Source of the DNA: Peptococcaceae bacterium
GTDB taxonomy: Bacteria; Bacillota; Desulfitobacteriia; Desulfitobacteriales; Syntrophobotulaceae
NCBI GenBank assembly: GCA_012523535.1
Contig: JAAYII010000352.1
Span: forward strand, 1-5,658
Reading direction: 5' to 3'
Length of the DNA: 5,658 nt
The notes under the pieces were generated by a model. It saw nothing but the letters and a program-made list of their open reading frames with translations, searched no databases and had not been told where the DNA came from. This document shows, piece after piece, positions 5,070 to 5,658 of this stretch (position 1 is its first letter; each line of letters opens with the position of its first letter). Both the position numbers and the translations under genes were made by a program.

Positions 5070-5658
5070 TTATTCGAAAGTTACGTTTTCTGCCAGCTTG
5101 AAATCGCCTTTCCTCTCTTGTACATGGTTATCCTGTTTATCTGCTGCTTGGACTGAGTTTTCCTCATTTTTTTCTTTTTTGACCAATTCTTGCTTGCGGG
5201 TTTCATCAAAGCGAGCAATAATTTCCAGGAATTCCTCAGCCTCTAAAGTTTCTTTTTCCATTAAAGCTTGGGCAATCGCATGAAGAATATCCATTTTTTC
5301 AATAATGATGTCCTGAGCCTTTTGATAGGCTTCATCAATAATGCGGCGAATTTCGTTGTCAATGGCCTGGGCTACGGATTCACTATAATTGCGATCCCGC
5401 GCAATATCCTTACCAAGGAAAACTTGTTCCTCTTTATGCCCGAAAGTTACCGGTCCAAGCTCTTCCGACATACCCAATTCAGTAACCATTTTTCTAACAA
5501 TATTGGTGGCACGTTCCAGGTCATTGGATGCCCCGGTACTTATTTCTTTCAAAACCAGCGCTTCCGCTACCCTTCCGCCCAATAGCATTGTTACCTGATC
5601 AAGAAGTTGGGATTTTGTCATATAGTGGCGGTCTTCTTTTGGCAATAACAAAGTATAA
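5070..5658 (-). CDS. ftsH: ATP-dependent zinc metalloprotease FtsH, C-terminal part, truncated by the window edge
   Basis: FtsH is a membrane-anchored hexameric AAA+ protease that degrades unstable or misassembled membrane and regulatory proteins. Only about the last 195 residues are present, read in frame from the right edge: YTLLLPKEDRHYMTKSQLLD, then the M41 peptidase core LLGGRVAEAL and STGASNDLERATNIVRKM, whose Asp in SNDLE is the expected third zinc ligand. ELGMSEELGPVTFG follows, and the helical region ending in MDILHAIAQALMEKETLEAEEF. The AAA domain and the HExxH zinc motif lie outside the window. The final 40 or so residues are a charged, Lys/Glu/Asn-rich, low-complexity tail, commonly variable in FtsH. 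The TAA stop is at 5070-5072. The true start is not in this window; the TTG at 5651 is an internal Leu codon. Confidence 0.97.
   Translation of the reverse strand, partial: YTLLLPKEDRHYMTKSQLLDQVTMLLGGRVAEALVLKEISTGASNDLERATNIVRKMVTELGMSEELGPVTFGHKEEQVFLGKDIARDRNYSESVAQAIDNEIRRIIDEAYQKAQDIIIEKMDILHAIAQALMEKETLEAEEFLEIIARFDETRKQELVKKEKNEENSVQAADKQDNHVQERKGDFKLAENVTFE

Noticed and set aside
5268..5585. Plus-strand open frame opposite ftsH
   Set aside because: It is antisense to the conserved FtsH protease domain; its openness follows from codon use on the other strand.

Overview
The window reads as a compact, low-to-moderate G+C chromosomal segment of a Gram-positive bacterium. It most resembles a clostridial, Peptococcaceae/Desulfotomaculum-type Firmicute. 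This placement is inferred from AGGAGG-type ribosome binding sites, frequent TTG starts, a pair of DUF881 (YlxW/YlxX-like) proteins, and a DUF2520 protein directly before panC. No 16S or other decisive marker is present. Every gene I can support lies on the minus strand, so the biology reads from high to low coordinates.

From right to left: (1) the C-terminal part of ftsH, running off the right edge (5070-5658); (2) ndk, after an 80-100 bp AT-rich gap that holds a 12-bp direct repeat and at best a weak promoter; (3) a short stem-loop terminator or attenuator right after ndk; (4) two tandem membrane-anchored DUF881 proteins, 2 nt apart; (5) the folate block folP-folB-folK, tightly packed and overlapping the second DUF881 gene; (6) an intergenic gap of about 200 bp with a TATAAT box and a structured leader; (7) a Rossmann/DUF2520 oxidoreductase, a candidate PanG-type ketopantoate reductase; (8) the start of panC, running off the left edge.

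Functionally, folB, folK and folP encode three successive steps from dihydroneopterin to dihydropteroate. The DUF2520 gene and panC probably supply ketopantoate reduction and pantoate-beta-alanine ligation for pantothenate/CoA. Ndk balances nucleoside triphosphates and FtsH is the membrane AAA+ metalloprotease. The DUF881 pair has no established biochemical role; in Bacillus the relatives sit in the division gene cluster, so their place between ndk and folP is notable.

I see no mobile element, CRISPR array, tRNA or rRNA, and no clear new multi-gene system. The most interesting unexplained signal is the leader of the DUF2520 gene (about 1171-1238). There, two mutually exclusive hairpins can be drawn, one of which buries the ribosome binding site. 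Several genes use TTG or internal ATG starts chosen here by ribosome binding site position, and those starts are less certain than the stops.
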